Below, piece after piece: positions 8,693 through 16,069 of a DNA stretch of 26,571 nt. A model generated the notes under the pieces. The model made no database searches. It was given only the letters and a program-made list of their open reading frames with translations, and was not told the DNA's origin. The translations under genes were made by a program, and so were the position numbers. Each line of letters begins with the position of its first letter. Position 1 is the first letter of the stretch. Location: contig CANKTT010000005.1 of the NCBI GenBank assembly GCA_947486505.1, positions 1-26,571 of the forward strand, given 5' to 3'. The DNA is from Actinomycetota bacterium. GTDB lineage: Bacteria > Actinomycetota > Actinomycetes > S36-B12 > UBA5976.

Positions 8693-9579
8693 GCTGCGCC
8701 CTGCGCATTCTGACGTTTGATCGACTTGGCCAAGACTCGATCGGTGTAGCGAGTCAGTGGGATTGTGATTAACAAGAACAAAATTGCAGCGGTTACATAA
8801 GGTGTGTAATTGAAGGTGCGCGAACTTGCAATCTGCGCTGCTCGCACTGCATCAGTCACGCCAAGGATTGAAACTAATCCTGTGTCCTTTAACAGAGCAA
8901 CTAGATCGTTTAGTAAAGGTGGCACAACACGCTTTAAGGCTTGTGGCAAAACCACATGTCGCATGGTTTGCGAGGAACTTAACCCAAGTGATCGAGCAGC
9001 TGCTCTCTGACTTGGATGAATCGAAAGAATTCCGCTTCGAATAACTTCGGCAACGTAGGCCGAATAAGTAAGCACTACGGCTGTAGTTCCGAGAATCAAA
9101 ACACTATTTGTTAAGCCATCGATGCGCAGCGCTGGAACGCCAAATCCGACAAGCAAAATGACCAAAAGCAATGGCACTCCGCGGAAAATATCTACGTATG
9201 CGGTTGCCATGATTCGAAACGGAGTAAGCGCTGCGGAACGCGACGTGCGAAGCAGTGCCAGGACCATTGCGAAAATGCCGATGAGTATTGCGGCAATGAT
9301 CGTGAGTCGAATGTTGACTACTAATCCCTTGGCAACAGCGCCTAGGACTTCACCGCCGTAAGACCAATCAAAAAATGTTTCTTTAACAGATTGCCAACCT
9401 GGAGAGGTGACAATTAACCGGATTAGTGATCCGATAACAATTACAGAAGAAAGAGTTGCGATTAGGGCTTTCTTGCGACCAATTGCTTTGCGAGATACCT
9501 GACGTTCAAGCTCGCGTTGGCTCGGAGTCCACGACAAAGCCCGACCCGAAGTTTCTCGGGCCGGGCTGTCGTTACTCAT
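8689..9579 (-). CDS. Polar amino-acid ABC transporter, permease subunit
   Basis: Inner-membrane channel of the HisMQ/GlnP type, 296 residues with about 5-6 helices. The N-terminal 40 residues are cytoplasmic and include WTPSQRELERQVSRK; the first helix is near 40-57. The EAA loop is AARSLGLSSSQTMRHVVLPQALKRVVPPLLN, which contacts the ATPase. The segment FFDWSYGGEV before the second helix is typical of actinobacterial members. A GC-rich stem-loop lies within codons 5-14. An 18-base gap separates it from the binding-protein gene. Confidence 0.9.
   Translation of the reverse strand: MSNDSPARETSGRALSWTPSQRELERQVSRKAIGRKKALIATLSSVIVIGSLIRLIVTSPGWQSVKETFFDWSYGGEVLGAVAKGLVVNIRLTIIAAILIGIFAMVLALLRTSRSAALTPFRIMATAYVDIFRGVPLLLVILLVGFGVPALRIDGLTNSVLILGTTAVVLTYSAYVAEVIRSGILSIHPSQRAAARSLGLSSSQTMRHVVLPQALKRVVPPLLNDLVALLKDTGLVSILGVTDAVRAAQIASSRTFNYTPYVTAAILFLLITIPLTRYTDRVLAKSIKRQNAQGAA
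9538..9567 (-). promoter_or_regulatory. GC-rich stem-loop at the binding protein-permease junction
   Basis: Arms AGCCCGACCCGA (9538-9549) and TCGGGCCGGGCT (9556-9567) form a 12-position stem with one mismatch and a six-base loop; on the mRNA it is followed by TTTG. It sits just after the end of the binding-protein gene and inside the first codons of the permease. Stem-loops at this junction are known in ABC importer operons to protect the binding-protein mRNA or attenuate downstream expression, which yields more binding protein than permease. Confidence 0.5.
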
Positions 9580-9597
9580 GATTTAACTAAACCAGAA

Positions 9598-10473
9598 CTA
9601 TTGAAGAACTGGTGCTCCAGCTTCAGTTGAAAGCCACTTTGCAGTGATTTCATCAAGCTCGCCGCTCGCGCGGATAGCATCCACTGCCTGTGAAACACAG
9701 GATGTGATTGGACTGTCCTTGGCTAGCAACAAACCGAAGTTGTCGCCATCACCAGTGGATGGAAGCTGACCAACAATGATGCCGCCTTCAACTTCTACGC
9801 CTGAAAGGTAGAACGCTGTTGGAAGGTCAACGACGATGCCATCGATCTGACCGTTCTTAAGCGCAGCTACAGCAGCAGCGTTGTCGTTGAATGCCTGTGG
9901 TTCGGATCCGAACACAGTTGAGATTGCGTCAAGCGATGTTGTTCCAACGCCTGCTCCAAGCTTTGCACCCTTAAGTTCTTCGATGGTTGTTAGGCCTTCA
10001 ATTGGGCTGCCAGTGTAGGAAACGATTGCCTGTGGCGCTGAGTAGTAAGGGCTTGAGAAATCAACTGCTGCTTTGCGTTCTTCGGTGATTGAGAACTGCT
10101 GCAAGTTGAAATCGAAGTCCTTTGCACCTGGGGTAATTGCGCCATCAAATGTGGTGCGAACCCAAGATACGTCTTCAGCTGCAAAACCAAGTTCAGTCGC
10201 AACTGCGTATGCAACTGCTGCTTCAAAGCCTGCGCCTGATTCAGGGGCATCGTCGATGACCCATGGGTAGTAAGCAGGTTCGCCAGTTGCGATTGCAAGC
10301 TTGCCTGTTGTTAGCGTCTGCAGGCTTTCTGGTGCACAAGCACTTGCAGTGGTTTCGGCTGCAGTTGGTGCTGCAGATTCTGCGGTTTCTGATGACGATG
10401 AGCATGCGGATAGAAACAGCGCTGATGCTGCAACTAGGGCTATGCCAAATCGACGTGTTGATGCGTTATTCAC
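9598..10473 (-). CDS. Polar amino-acid ABC transporter, substrate-binding lipoprotein
   Basis: Extracytoplasmic solute-binding protein of family 3 (SBP_bac_3), 291 residues. The signal peptide RRFGIALVAASALFLSAC ends in a lipobox with lipidated Cys24, then a Ser/Ala/Glu/Thr linker to about residue 50. The mature domain starts TLTTGKLAIATGEPAYYPWV and contains FDFNLQQFSITEERKAAVDFSSPYY, the family signature region. The start is a GTG at 10473 with AAGGAG six bases upstream. It is the first gene after the SAM-IV-type riboswitch, which points to methionine or another sulfur amino acid as ligand; the family alone does not decide this. Confidence 0.93.
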   Translation of the reverse strand: MNNASTRRFGIALVAASALFLSACSSSSETAESAAPTAAETTASACAPESLQTLTTGKLAIATGEPAYYPWVIDDAPESGAGFEAAVAYAVATELGFAAEDVSWVRTTFDGAITPGAKDFDFNLQQFSITEERKAAVDFSSPYYSAPQAIVSYTGSPIEGLTTIEELKGAKLGAGVGTTSLDAISTVFGSEPQAFNDNAAAVAALKNGQIDGIVVDLPTAFYLSGVEVEGGIIVGQLPSTGDGDNFGLLLAKDSPITSCVSQAVDAIRASGELDEITAKWLSTEAGAPVLQ

Positions 10474-10500
10474 GCTTGTCTCCTTGATACTTCAGGTGGC

Positions 10501-10524
10501 ATGGGTCAACGGTTGTTGACCCAT
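10501..10524 (-). promoter_or_regulatory. Perfect hairpin in the riboswitch expression platform
   Basis: ATGGGTCAAC and GTTGACCCAT pair perfectly over 10 bases around the four-base loop AACC. It lies between the aptamer and the AAGGAG ribosome-binding site at 10480-10485. No T run follows, so it is not an intrinsic terminator by itself. A second possible pairing, GGGTCC (aptamer 3' tail) with GGGCCC just downstream, would compete with the aptamer pseudoknot and may be the switching element. Confidence 0.5.
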
Positions 10525-10539
10525 GTTGGGCCCTGTTAT

Positions 10540-10650
10540 GGACCCGCGCTTGCCACTTACGTGGCCAGGTCCTCTTCCGGAGGCACCCCATCGCGGTCTG
10601 CAAGGGTTGTCGGATAGCTAGCCGGGACTTATCGCTATCACTCTTGACCT
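10540..10650 (-). ncRNA. SAM-IV-type riboswitch aptamer
   Basis: Read on the minus strand, the segment contains the parts of a SAM-IV aptamer in order. P1 is AGGTC with GACCT, P2 is GATAGC with GCTATC, and the conserved core has TCCCGGCTAGC, CCGACAACCC and GGGGTGCC. P3 is closed by ACCC/GGGGT with GACCGC in its loop, P4 is CCTC/GAGG, and an extra hairpin GCCAC-GTAA-GTGGC follows P1. The 3' tail GCGGGTC can pair with the P3-loop GACCGC as the pseudoknot. SAM-IV riboswitches are known from actinobacteria and switch off methionine-related genes when S-adenosylmethionine is plentiful. It precedes the ABC importer. A SAM-I/IV variant is the main alternative label. Confidence 0.85.
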
Positions 10651-10656
10651 GCTCAA

Positions 10657-10662
10657 ACAATA
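10657..10662 (-). promoter_or_regulatory. -10 element of the riboswitch-transporter operon
   Basis: TATTGT on the minus strand, about seven bases before the first paired base of the aptamer. TTTTCA lies 17 bases further upstream as a partial -35 match (four of six). This fits transcription starting at the aptamer's 5' edge. Confidence 0.45.
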
Positions 10663-10714
10663 GCAACGATTTTGAATTGTGAAAAGTCGAGAGGTTTGAT
10701 GAAACAATGAGGGA

Positions 10715-11173
10715 GTGCTAAACCTTGAATTCAATGAAACCATGCAGTTAGCCCTTGCCCTGGCTGCAAAAGCTTCGCAACAAGGTGATGTTCCAGTCGG
10801 TGCAATTGTTTTGAATTCCAAAGGTGACGTTGTTGGTCGAGGATTTAACACTCGCGAAGTTGATAACGATCCGATGAATCATGCCGAGATTGTGGCACTT
10901 CGAGAAGCTGCCTTGGCAAGTGGTTCCTGGCGACTAGATGATCACACTTTGGTTGTGACGTTAGAGCCATGCACCATGTGTGCTGGCGCTGCGGTGCAAG
11001 CTCGAATTGGGCGCATCGTTTTCGGGGCGTTCGACGAAAAGGCTGGCGCAGTTGGATCACTCTGGGATGTGGTTCGGGATCGCAGGTTGCCACACCGACC
11101 GGAAGTTGTGTCTGGGGTTTTAGCTGATGAGTGTGGCGCTATTTTGAGCGAGTTTTTCAAAGCCCAAAGATAA
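10715..11173 (+). CDS. tadA: tRNA-specific adenosine deaminase
   Basis: Converts adenosine 34 to inosine in the anticodon of tRNA-Arg(ACG), needed to read CGU/CGC/CGA codons. The 152-residue cytidine-deaminase fold carries the zinc site: HAE at 56-58 (Glu58 is the proton shuttle) and PCTMC at 85-89, followed by GAAVQARIGRIVFGA. The N-terminal FNETMQLALALAAKASQQGDVPVGAIV is typical. The start is the GTG at 10715; an alternative is the internal ATG at codon 10, which would still keep the first helix mostly intact. A tRNA gene follows 45 bases after its stop, consistent with a translation-related cluster. Confidence 0.93.
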   Translation: MLNLEFNETMQLALALAAKASQQGDVPVGAIVLNSKGDVVGRGFNTREVDNDPMNHAEIVALREAALASGSWRLDDHTLVVTLEPCTMCAGAAVQARIGRIVFGAFDEKAGAVGSLWDVVRDRRLPHRPEVVSGVLADECGAILSEFFKAQR

Positions 11174-11218
11174 TTCCACGATTTCTTATGTGTCTGAATA
11201 GCAAGTAATCTTGATCTC

Positions 11219-11308
11219 GGTATCGTGTCCGAGCGGCCGAAGGTGCAACTCTCGAAAAGTTGTGTGCGTGCAAGCGCACCGTGGGTTCAAATCCCACCGA
11301 TACCGCCA
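11219..11308 (+). tRNA. tRNA-Ser (anticodon CGA)
   Basis: A 90-base class II tRNA with encoded CCA. The acceptor stem is GGTATCG/CGATACC with discriminator G. The D arm contains GTCCGAGCGGCC and the anticodon stem CAACT/AGTTG encloses CTCGAAA, giving anticodon CGA, which reads UCG. The long variable arm GTGCG-TGCAA-GCGCAC is diagnostic of serine, and the T arm is GTGGG-TTCAAAT-CCCAC. Its last base is the first base of the following terminator stem. Confidence 0.96.
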
Positions 11309-11346
11309 TAAATAGAAAACCCCCGTAATGGGGGTTTTCTATTTAT
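11308..11346 (+). terminator. Terminator of tRNA-Ser
   Basis: Perfect 17-base stem: arms ATAAATAGAAAACCCCC (11308-11324) and GGGGGTTTTCTATTTAT (11330-11346), loop GTAAT, with further T residues after it. The stem begins directly at the CCA end of the tRNA. Confidence 0.85.
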
Positions 11347-11361
11347 TTGGAAGATGTTGTT

Positions 11362-11416
11362 GGGATTTGGGAGGAGCTTGCGCCAGCAAGCGACGGTTCC
11401 CACCGATACCGCCATA
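11362..11416 (+). repeat. tRNA-Ser 3'-end echo, copy A
   Basis: Starts GGGATTTGGGAG (11362-11373), holds a small hairpin GCTTGC-GCCA-GCAAGC, and ends in the last 19 bases of the tRNA-Ser gene region: CCCACCGATACCGCCATA preceded by GGTT (11395-11416). The tRNA 5' half and anticodon arm are missing, so it is not a functional tRNA. GGGATTT at its start is complementary to AAATCCC of the tRNA T arm. It is followed at once by a terminator. Confidence 0.7.
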
Positions 11417-11455
11417 GAAAATGTCTTAACCATTTGGTTAAGGCATTTTCTTTTT
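11416..11455 (+). terminator. Terminator after echo copy A
   Basis: Arms GAAAATGTCTTAACC and GGTTAAGGCATTTTC pair over 15 positions with one T-G wobble and an ATTT loop, followed by TTTTTCG. The sequence differs from the terminators after the tRNA and after copy B. Confidence 0.75.
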
Positions 11456-11464
11456 CGTATTGCC

Positions 11465-11546
11465 GGGATTTGGGAGCGGATTGCGTGATTCGTTAGAATC
11501 ACTGCAATCGGAGTGACAATCCGCGGTTCCCACCGATACCGCCATA
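11465..11546 (+). repeat. tRNA-Ser 3'-end echo, copy B
   Basis: Starts with the same GGGATTTGGGAG (11465-11476) and ends with the same 22 bases GGTTCCCACCGATACCGCCA plus TA (11525-11546) as copy A. The match to the tRNA region continues into AATAGAAA. The middle differs from copy A: an outer stem GCGGATTG/CAATCCGC encloses a hairpin GTGATTC-GTTA-GAATCAC. It is again directly followed by a terminator. Confidence 0.7.
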
Positions 11547-11551
11547 AATAG

Positions 11552-11583
11552 AAAGCCCCCTGACTGTTCAGCTAGGGGGCTTT
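11552..11583. terminator. Bidirectional terminator between echo copy B and pntB
   Basis: Arms AAAGCCCCCT (11552-11561) and AGGGGGCTTT (11574-11583) pair perfectly; TGA/TCA can extend pairing inside the loop. It sits 12 bases beyond the pntB stop and can serve both the leftward pnt operon and rightward transcription through copy B. Confidence 0.75.
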
Positions 11584-11595
11584 GAGTTATTTTCT

Positions 11596-13026
11596 TCAGA
11601 GGGTTTTCAGCGAGTTAACAACCTTGGTCAAAGAATCCTTGGCATCGCCGAAAAGCAGTGAGGTCTTCGGGTCAAACAGAACTTCGTTCTCGATTCCTGC
11701 GAATCCTGGACGCATTGAGCGCTTTAGGAAAACAATCTGCTGTGCTTGGTCAACGTTCAGGATTGGCATGCCATAGATCGGCGCACTCTTATCGTCGCGC
11801 GCTGCTGGATTTACTACGTCATTGGCGCCAACAACCAAGGCCACATCTGTCGATGGGAATTCTGGATTAATTTCATCCATTTCCTTGAGCTGTTCGTAAG
11901 GAACATTCGCCTCGGCAAGAAGTACGTTCATGTGTCCTGGCATACGACCGGCAACTGGGTGAATCGCGTAATCAACTTCGATTCCCTTAGCAACCAAGAG
12001 TTCTACTAATTCACGAATGGTGTTTTGCGCCTGAGCAACAGCAAGACCGTAACCCGGAACGATGATCACCTTACGGGCGTAACCCAACATGATTGCAACG
12101 TCTTCCGGTGATGCGGACTTAACTGGGCGATCTTCAGCAGATGCTGCTGAAGTTGTTGCCTTTGCGGTGAACGCACCAAACAGAGTGTTGGTAAGTGGTC
12201 GACCCATTGCTTTTGCCATCATGCGCGTTAGCAATGTTCCCGATGCACCAACAAGCGTTCCAGCAACGATCAATAGAACGTTGCCAAGTACGTAACCGGA
12301 TGCTGCTACCGACAAGCCAGTGAATGCGTTAAGCAACGAGATAACGATTGGAACGTCCGCGCCACCGACAGGAAGCACAAGCAAGATACCCAGTACTAAC
12401 GAAAGACCAAGTAGTAACCAAAGCAAAGTGTTTGTTGGATTAACAATTAGCAGAACTGCAGTAGCGACTGTTGCAACAGCAACACCGATTGTGATGAAGC
12501 GACCAAGTGGAATTACAACTGGACGAGATGTCATAAGTTCTTGAAGCTTTGCGTAAGTTAGTAGCGAACCTGTGAACGAAACCGAACCAACTACAACAGT
12601 GAAAATTGTTGCAGTCAGAATTGGAATACTTTCAGATTCAACTGCCAAGAATTCAATTACCGAAATTACTGCAGCAGCGCCACCACCAACACCATTGAAT
12701 AGCGCAACCATCTGTGGCATCTGGGTCATTTGGACGCGGCGTGCTGCAACCCAACCGATGATTGAACCAATAGCGATCGCGATCAAAATTTCTGGCAAGT
12801 GCTTAACCGGCCCACCGTAATATTCTTGACCGTAGAAAAACACAACTGCAGTTGCAATCGCAGCGCCAGCGGCACCAAGTAAATTTCCACGACGAGCAGT
12901 CTTAGGTGAAGACAAACCCTTAAGCGCAAGGATGAATAAAACTGCAGCAAGTAGTTCGGCTAATCGGACCCAAGTTGGTGTGATTGCGGATGCCTGTTCA
13001 GCTAAGCGAATAGAGGTAGATGTCAT
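11596..13026 (-). CDS. pntB: NAD(P) transhydrogenase subunit beta
   Basis: NADP(H)-binding and membrane subunit of proton-translocating transhydrogenase, 476 residues. About eight or nine helices fill residues 20-290, including PVGGADVPIVISLLNAFTGLSVAASG, a conserved proton-path segment. The soluble domain III begins near 310 with EDVAIMLGYARKVIIVPGYGLAVAQAQ, the NADP-binding loop, and continues with HPVAGRMPGHMNVLLAEANVPY and DVALVVGANDVVNPAAR. The enzyme uses proton motive force to make NADPH from NADH. The ATG overlaps the stop of the upstream subunit gene (ATGA at 13023-13026). Confidence 0.96.
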   Translation of the reverse strand: MTSTSIRLAEQASAITPTWVRLAELLAAVLFILALKGLSSPKTARRGNLLGAAGAAIATAVVFFYGQEYYGGPVKHLPEILIAIAIGSIIGWVAARRVQMTQMPQMVALFNGVGGGAAAVISVIEFLAVESESIPILTATIFTVVVGSVSFTGSLLTYAKLQELMTSRPVVIPLGRFITIGVAVATVATAVLLIVNPTNTLLWLLLGLSLVLGILLVLPVGGADVPIVISLLNAFTGLSVAASGYVLGNVLLIVAGTLVGASGTLLTRMMAKAMGRPLTNTLFGAFTAKATTSAASAEDRPVKSASPEDVAIMLGYARKVIIVPGYGLAVAQAQNTIRELVELLVAKGIEVDYAIHPVAGRMPGHMNVLLAEANVPYEQLKEMDEINPEFPSTDVALVVGANDVVNPAARDDKSAPIYGMPILNVDQAQQIVFLKRSMRPGFAGIENEVLFDPKTSLLFGDAKDSLTKVVNSLKTL

Positions 13027-13325
13027 TTGGAAACCTCTTCCTTCTCAGCCTTCTTGGGTTTAAACATTTCCAGCATTCGGTCAGTAACCACAAAGCCGCC
13101 GACCATGTTGATCGAAGCCAGAACAATAGCCACTAAACCAAGGTAAAGCTGGACATTGTCAGTTGCTTTGCCTGTTACCAGGATCGCGCCCACCAGCACA
13201 ACACCGTGGATCGCGTTAGCGCCAGACATCAAGGGAGTATGAAGGATTGCTGAAACTTTCGACACAACTTCAATACCAACGAAAATGCTAAGTATGAAAA
13301 TAGTTAATAGTGCGATTGCATCCAT
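13023..13325 (-). CDS. pntAB: NAD(P) transhydrogenase subunit alpha part 2
   Basis: A 100-residue membrane subunit with three helices (about 2-20, 34-54 and 60-82), the part fused to the alpha subunit in E. coli but split off in many other bacteria. The segment VVSKVSAILHTPLMSGANAIHGVVLVGAI is the family hallmark. It lies between the soluble alpha-1 and the beta genes, two bases after the alpha-1 stop. Confidence 0.93.
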   Translation of the reverse strand: MDAIALLTIFILSIFVGIEVVSKVSAILHTPLMSGANAIHGVVLVGAILVTGKATDNVQLYLGLVAIVLASINMVGGFVVTDRMLEMFKPKKAEKEEVSK

Positions 13326-13327
13326 GA

Positions 13328-14491
13328 CTATTCACCCTCTCCAGTTGCTAGTGCAGGCAAGTTAAGCGCCTCGCGAGCCATTGCGTTACGAATCTCGCCA
13401 TTGAAGACAACGGCCGAGCCTTGCACAACTTCATCTTCTTCATCTGGTGTAACAACACCTTCAGCCGTCATCAAAGTTAAAAGTGAAACAACGTTTTGTG
13501 CGTAAAGCTTGCTCGAGTGAACTGCAAGTTGGCTAGCTGTGTCCTTGCAGCCAATCAAAGTGATTAATCCACCAGGAACATTTACAACTACATCTTGACC
13601 AGCAACACTGCCGTCAACGTTTCCGCCCGACTCTGCAGCAAGGTCAACAATGATTGCGCCTGGCTTCATTTCAGACATCATGTCTGTGGTGATAAGTGTT
13701 GGTGCTTTACGACCAGGAACTGCAGCAGTTGTGATTACAACATCAGATGCAGAAATGAATTTCTTCAATGCATCTTGCTGAGCCTTTGCGCGCTCTGGTG
13801 TCATTTCACGTGCATAACCTCCAGCGCCTTCAACTTCATCCAGACCAAGATCAAGGAAAGTTGCGCCCATTGATTTAACTTCGTCCGCACTTGATGCGCG
13901 AACGTCGTAGGCGCTAACAATTGCACCAAGACGCTTGGCGGTTGCCATAGCTTGCAAGCCTGCAACACCTGCACCGAGAACTAGAACTTTTGCTGCCGGA
14001 ATAGTTCCCGCTGCTGTCATTAACATTGGGAAGAATTTTGGTGCGCGTTCTGCTGCGATAAGTACTGTGCGATAACCGGCGCAAAGTGCTTGCGAAGTTA
14101 GTGCATCCATTGACTGTGCACGGGAAATACGTGGCAAAACGTCGAAGGAAAGTGCAGTTACTTTTTTATCTGCTAACGCCTTTACAGTATGTGCATCATT
14201 TGTTGGTGACAGGAATGAAATCGTGATCGCGCCTGACTTCAGTTGGGAAATGGCGTCGTTTTCTAATGGACGAACTGAGGCGACAACTTCAGCAGTGTCT
14301 AGTGCCGATACGCCCGAAACGGTCGATGCGCCAGCGGCCTTATATTCGTCATCGTGATAACCCGCAGCCTGACCGGCACCTTCTTGGATCGACACAGTTA
14401 GCCCAAGCTTTATTAGCTTTTGAGCACCTTCTGGGGTTAAACCAACGCGACGTTCGCCTACCTTGGTTTCCGCTGGGACAAATACCAACAT
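13328..14491 (-). CDS. pntAA: NAD(P) transhydrogenase subunit alpha part 1
   Basis: Soluble NAD(H)-binding domain I, 387 residues, homologous to alanine dehydrogenase. The start FVPAETKVGERRVGLTPEGAQKL is conserved, and the Rossmann dinucleotide motif is VLGAGVAGLQAMATAKRLGA (171-190), with acceptor Asp in AYDVR. The mobile-loop region follows near 220-235 (EVEGAGGYAREM), matching the loop that closes on NADP. It is the first gene of the pntAA-pntAB-pntB operon. The upstream AAGGCGGA could be a weak ribosome site, 7-8 bases from the ATG. Confidence 0.95.
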   Translation of the reverse strand: MLVFVPAETKVGERRVGLTPEGAQKLIKLGLTVSIQEGAGQAAGYHDDEYKAAGASTVSGVSALDTAEVVASVRPLENDAISQLKSGAITISFLSPTNDAHTVKALADKKVTALSFDVLPRISRAQSMDALTSQALCAGYRTVLIAAERAPKFFPMLMTAAGTIPAAKVLVLGAGVAGLQAMATAKRLGAIVSAYDVRASSADEVKSMGATFLDLGLDEVEGAGGYAREMTPERAKAQQDALKKFISASDVVITTAAVPGRKAPTLITTDMMSEMKPGAIIVDLAAESGGNVDGSVAGQDVVVNVPGGLITLIGCKDTASQLAVHSSKLYAQNVVSLLTLMTAEGVVTPDEEDEVVQGSAVVFNGEIRNAMAREALNLPALATGEGE

Positions 14492-14537
14492 CAGTGATTC
14501 CGCCTTAGATCAATTAGGTACGAGCCTAGGGTGATCC

Positions 14538-15327
14538 TTAATGTACCGCAGAACCGCGTTGGACTTTTCGAACCTGCTGGGTGGCAATCGCGATCAAAAT
14601 AAAGGAAAACAGGATCAAGGCGGCTCGCTGTGGGACCTGTTGGCTGAGGTAGACCCCGAGGAAGGTAGCAGGAACCCCAGCTAGGCCAGTGAGTACCGCA
14701 AATGCCACATCAAGATTGCCTTTTCGCAGGTTGGCAATAGTTCCCGAAATGGCAGATCCGACAATCACGGCAAGGCTGGTGCCACGGGCAGTGAGCGAAT
14801 CCATGCCCGAGGCAATGATCAAGGCTGGAACCATAACGATTCCACCTCCAACTCCAAATAGCCCCGACATCACGCCAGCAAAGAAACCAACAATTGCTAA
14901 AAACACGATTGCGGCAGTTCCGTCAAGTAATTGGTGAGGCGTGGAGGACCAAATCAACCGCAACGCCGATAGATAGAGTAGCGCTGCAAAACCTAGTTGC
15001 AGGAACTTAAGTGACACTTGGCTTAAAAGTTTCACGCCATACAACGCACCAAAAATTGAACCAACTAGTAACGCAGCTGTTGCATTCCAATCCACATAAC
15101 CCGATGCCGAATATCCGATTGCGCCGGCGACTGCGATTGGTAGCACTGCTGCCAGCGAAGTTGCATGGGAGCGCCTTTGATCAAGGCCCATCCACATTAC
15201 GTATAGCGGCACCATTAAGAATCCGCCACCGACACCAAATATTCCAGCCAAGATTCCAGCCAGCAGTCCTACAACTAATGATTGTTGAACTTGGGTTCGA
15301 GTGATTGTAGAAAAAATCGCTATGCAT
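14538..15327 (-). CDS. TauE/SafE-family permease with irregular start
   Basis: Membrane permease of the sulfite exporter TauE/SafE family, with two repeats each opening with the motif GIFGVGGGFLMVPLY and GLFGVGGGIVMVPAL. Substrates of the family are sulfite, sulfoacetate and similar anions; the one here is unknown. The nearest in-frame canonical start is a TTG at 15251, which cuts into the first helix. The frame stays open upstream through SLVVGLLAGIL. An ATG at 15325-15327, overlapping the stop of the ABC permease, would give a natural N-terminus (MHSDFSTITRTQVQQSLVV) if one base were dropped from the six-T run (15311-15316 on the plus strand). I therefore give the outer boundary as that ATG; the safely coded part is 14538-15251. 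Confidence 0.75.
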
Positions 15328-16069
15328 CTCGCTTAAAGAACACTGCAGCGCCAATTACATAGATGCCAACTACCCAAGCCGAGAAAATCAATCCAGAATT
15401 TGGTTGGTCTGGCAAATGAGTTAGCCAAGCAGTTCCATTTGAGAATGGCAATATCTCGACAAGCCGATCCATTTTTCCTTTTGCCAGCATCGCAAAAAGA
15501 GTGACAAGACCTTCAATAACTGAAAAGGTTAAAAGTGGGAGCACAACACCTAGCGCTAAGTTTCGCGTGATCATCGTCAAGCTCATTGCAATTGCGCAAT
15601 ACGCAAAACCAAAAACTAAAACTTGCCACATATCAGAAGCTTCGCCGCCATTAATATTTAAGCCCGGACCTTCTGTTCCAATTGATCCTTCAGGTGCAAT
15701 TGCGCCAATTACCCCAAGGACTGCCCAGCCTAGGAAAGTTGAGATCGTTACATAAACAGCAAGAACCAAAGTTTTTCCTAGTAGTACGCGTTCGCGTTTT
15801 GGAAACTCAGTTAATGTCAAACGAATTGTGCCGTAACGATATTCGTGGCCAAAAAATTGTGACGCAACAACTGACAGCATTACCAAGCATAAGAAGTTTG
15901 CATTAGTACTGTACAAACCCTTCCAAGTTTGTGCTCCAAATGCGCCATCTCCAAGGAATAGCGGTCCTGCGCCCAAAAGCCCAGTCACAACTAGGTATAC
16001 AAGTGTCATGATCCAAGTCGCGCGCACTGACCAAAGCCGACGCCATTCGTAAATCAAATTTGAAATCAT
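15320..16069 (-). CDS. ABC-2 type export permease
   Basis: Membrane subunit of an ABC exporter, 249 residues with six helices. The N-terminus YEWRRLWSVRATWIM is typical, and the cytosolic EYRYGTIRLTLTEFPKRERVLLGK segment is the conserved coupling region of ABC-2 permeases. Substrate unknown; homologues in actinobacteria are usually grouped with drug or peptide exporters. The ATG overlaps the ATPase stop (16066-16069), so the two subunits are coupled. Confidence 0.85.
   Translation of the reverse strand: MISNLIYEWRRLWSVRATWIMTLVYLVVTGLLGAGPLFLGDGAFGAQTWKGLYSTNANFLCLVMLSVVASQFFGHEYRYGTIRLTLTEFPKRERVLLGKTLVLAVYVTISTFLGWAVLGVIGAIAPEGSIGTEGPGLNINGGEASDMWQVLVFGFAYCAIAMSLTMITRNLALGVVLPLLTFSVIEGLVTLFAMLAKGKMDRLVEILPFSNGTAWLTHLPDQPNSGLIFSAWVVGIYVIGAAVFFKRDA

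Noticed and set aside
10501..10524. Perfect hairpin as an intrinsic terminator of the riboswitch
   Set aside because: No T run follows on the minus strand, so classic rho-independent termination is not supported; recorded as an expression-platform hairpin instead.
11362..11546. Two extra tRNA genes after tRNA-Ser
   Set aside because: Only the 3' end is shared. There is no matching 5' acceptor strand, D arm or anticodon arm in either copy.
11219..11583. Attachment sites of an integrated element at the tRNA 3' end
   Set aside because: Repeated tRNA ends fit att sites, but the intervals are only about 100 bases and no integrase or cargo gene is present. Kept only as one possible origin.
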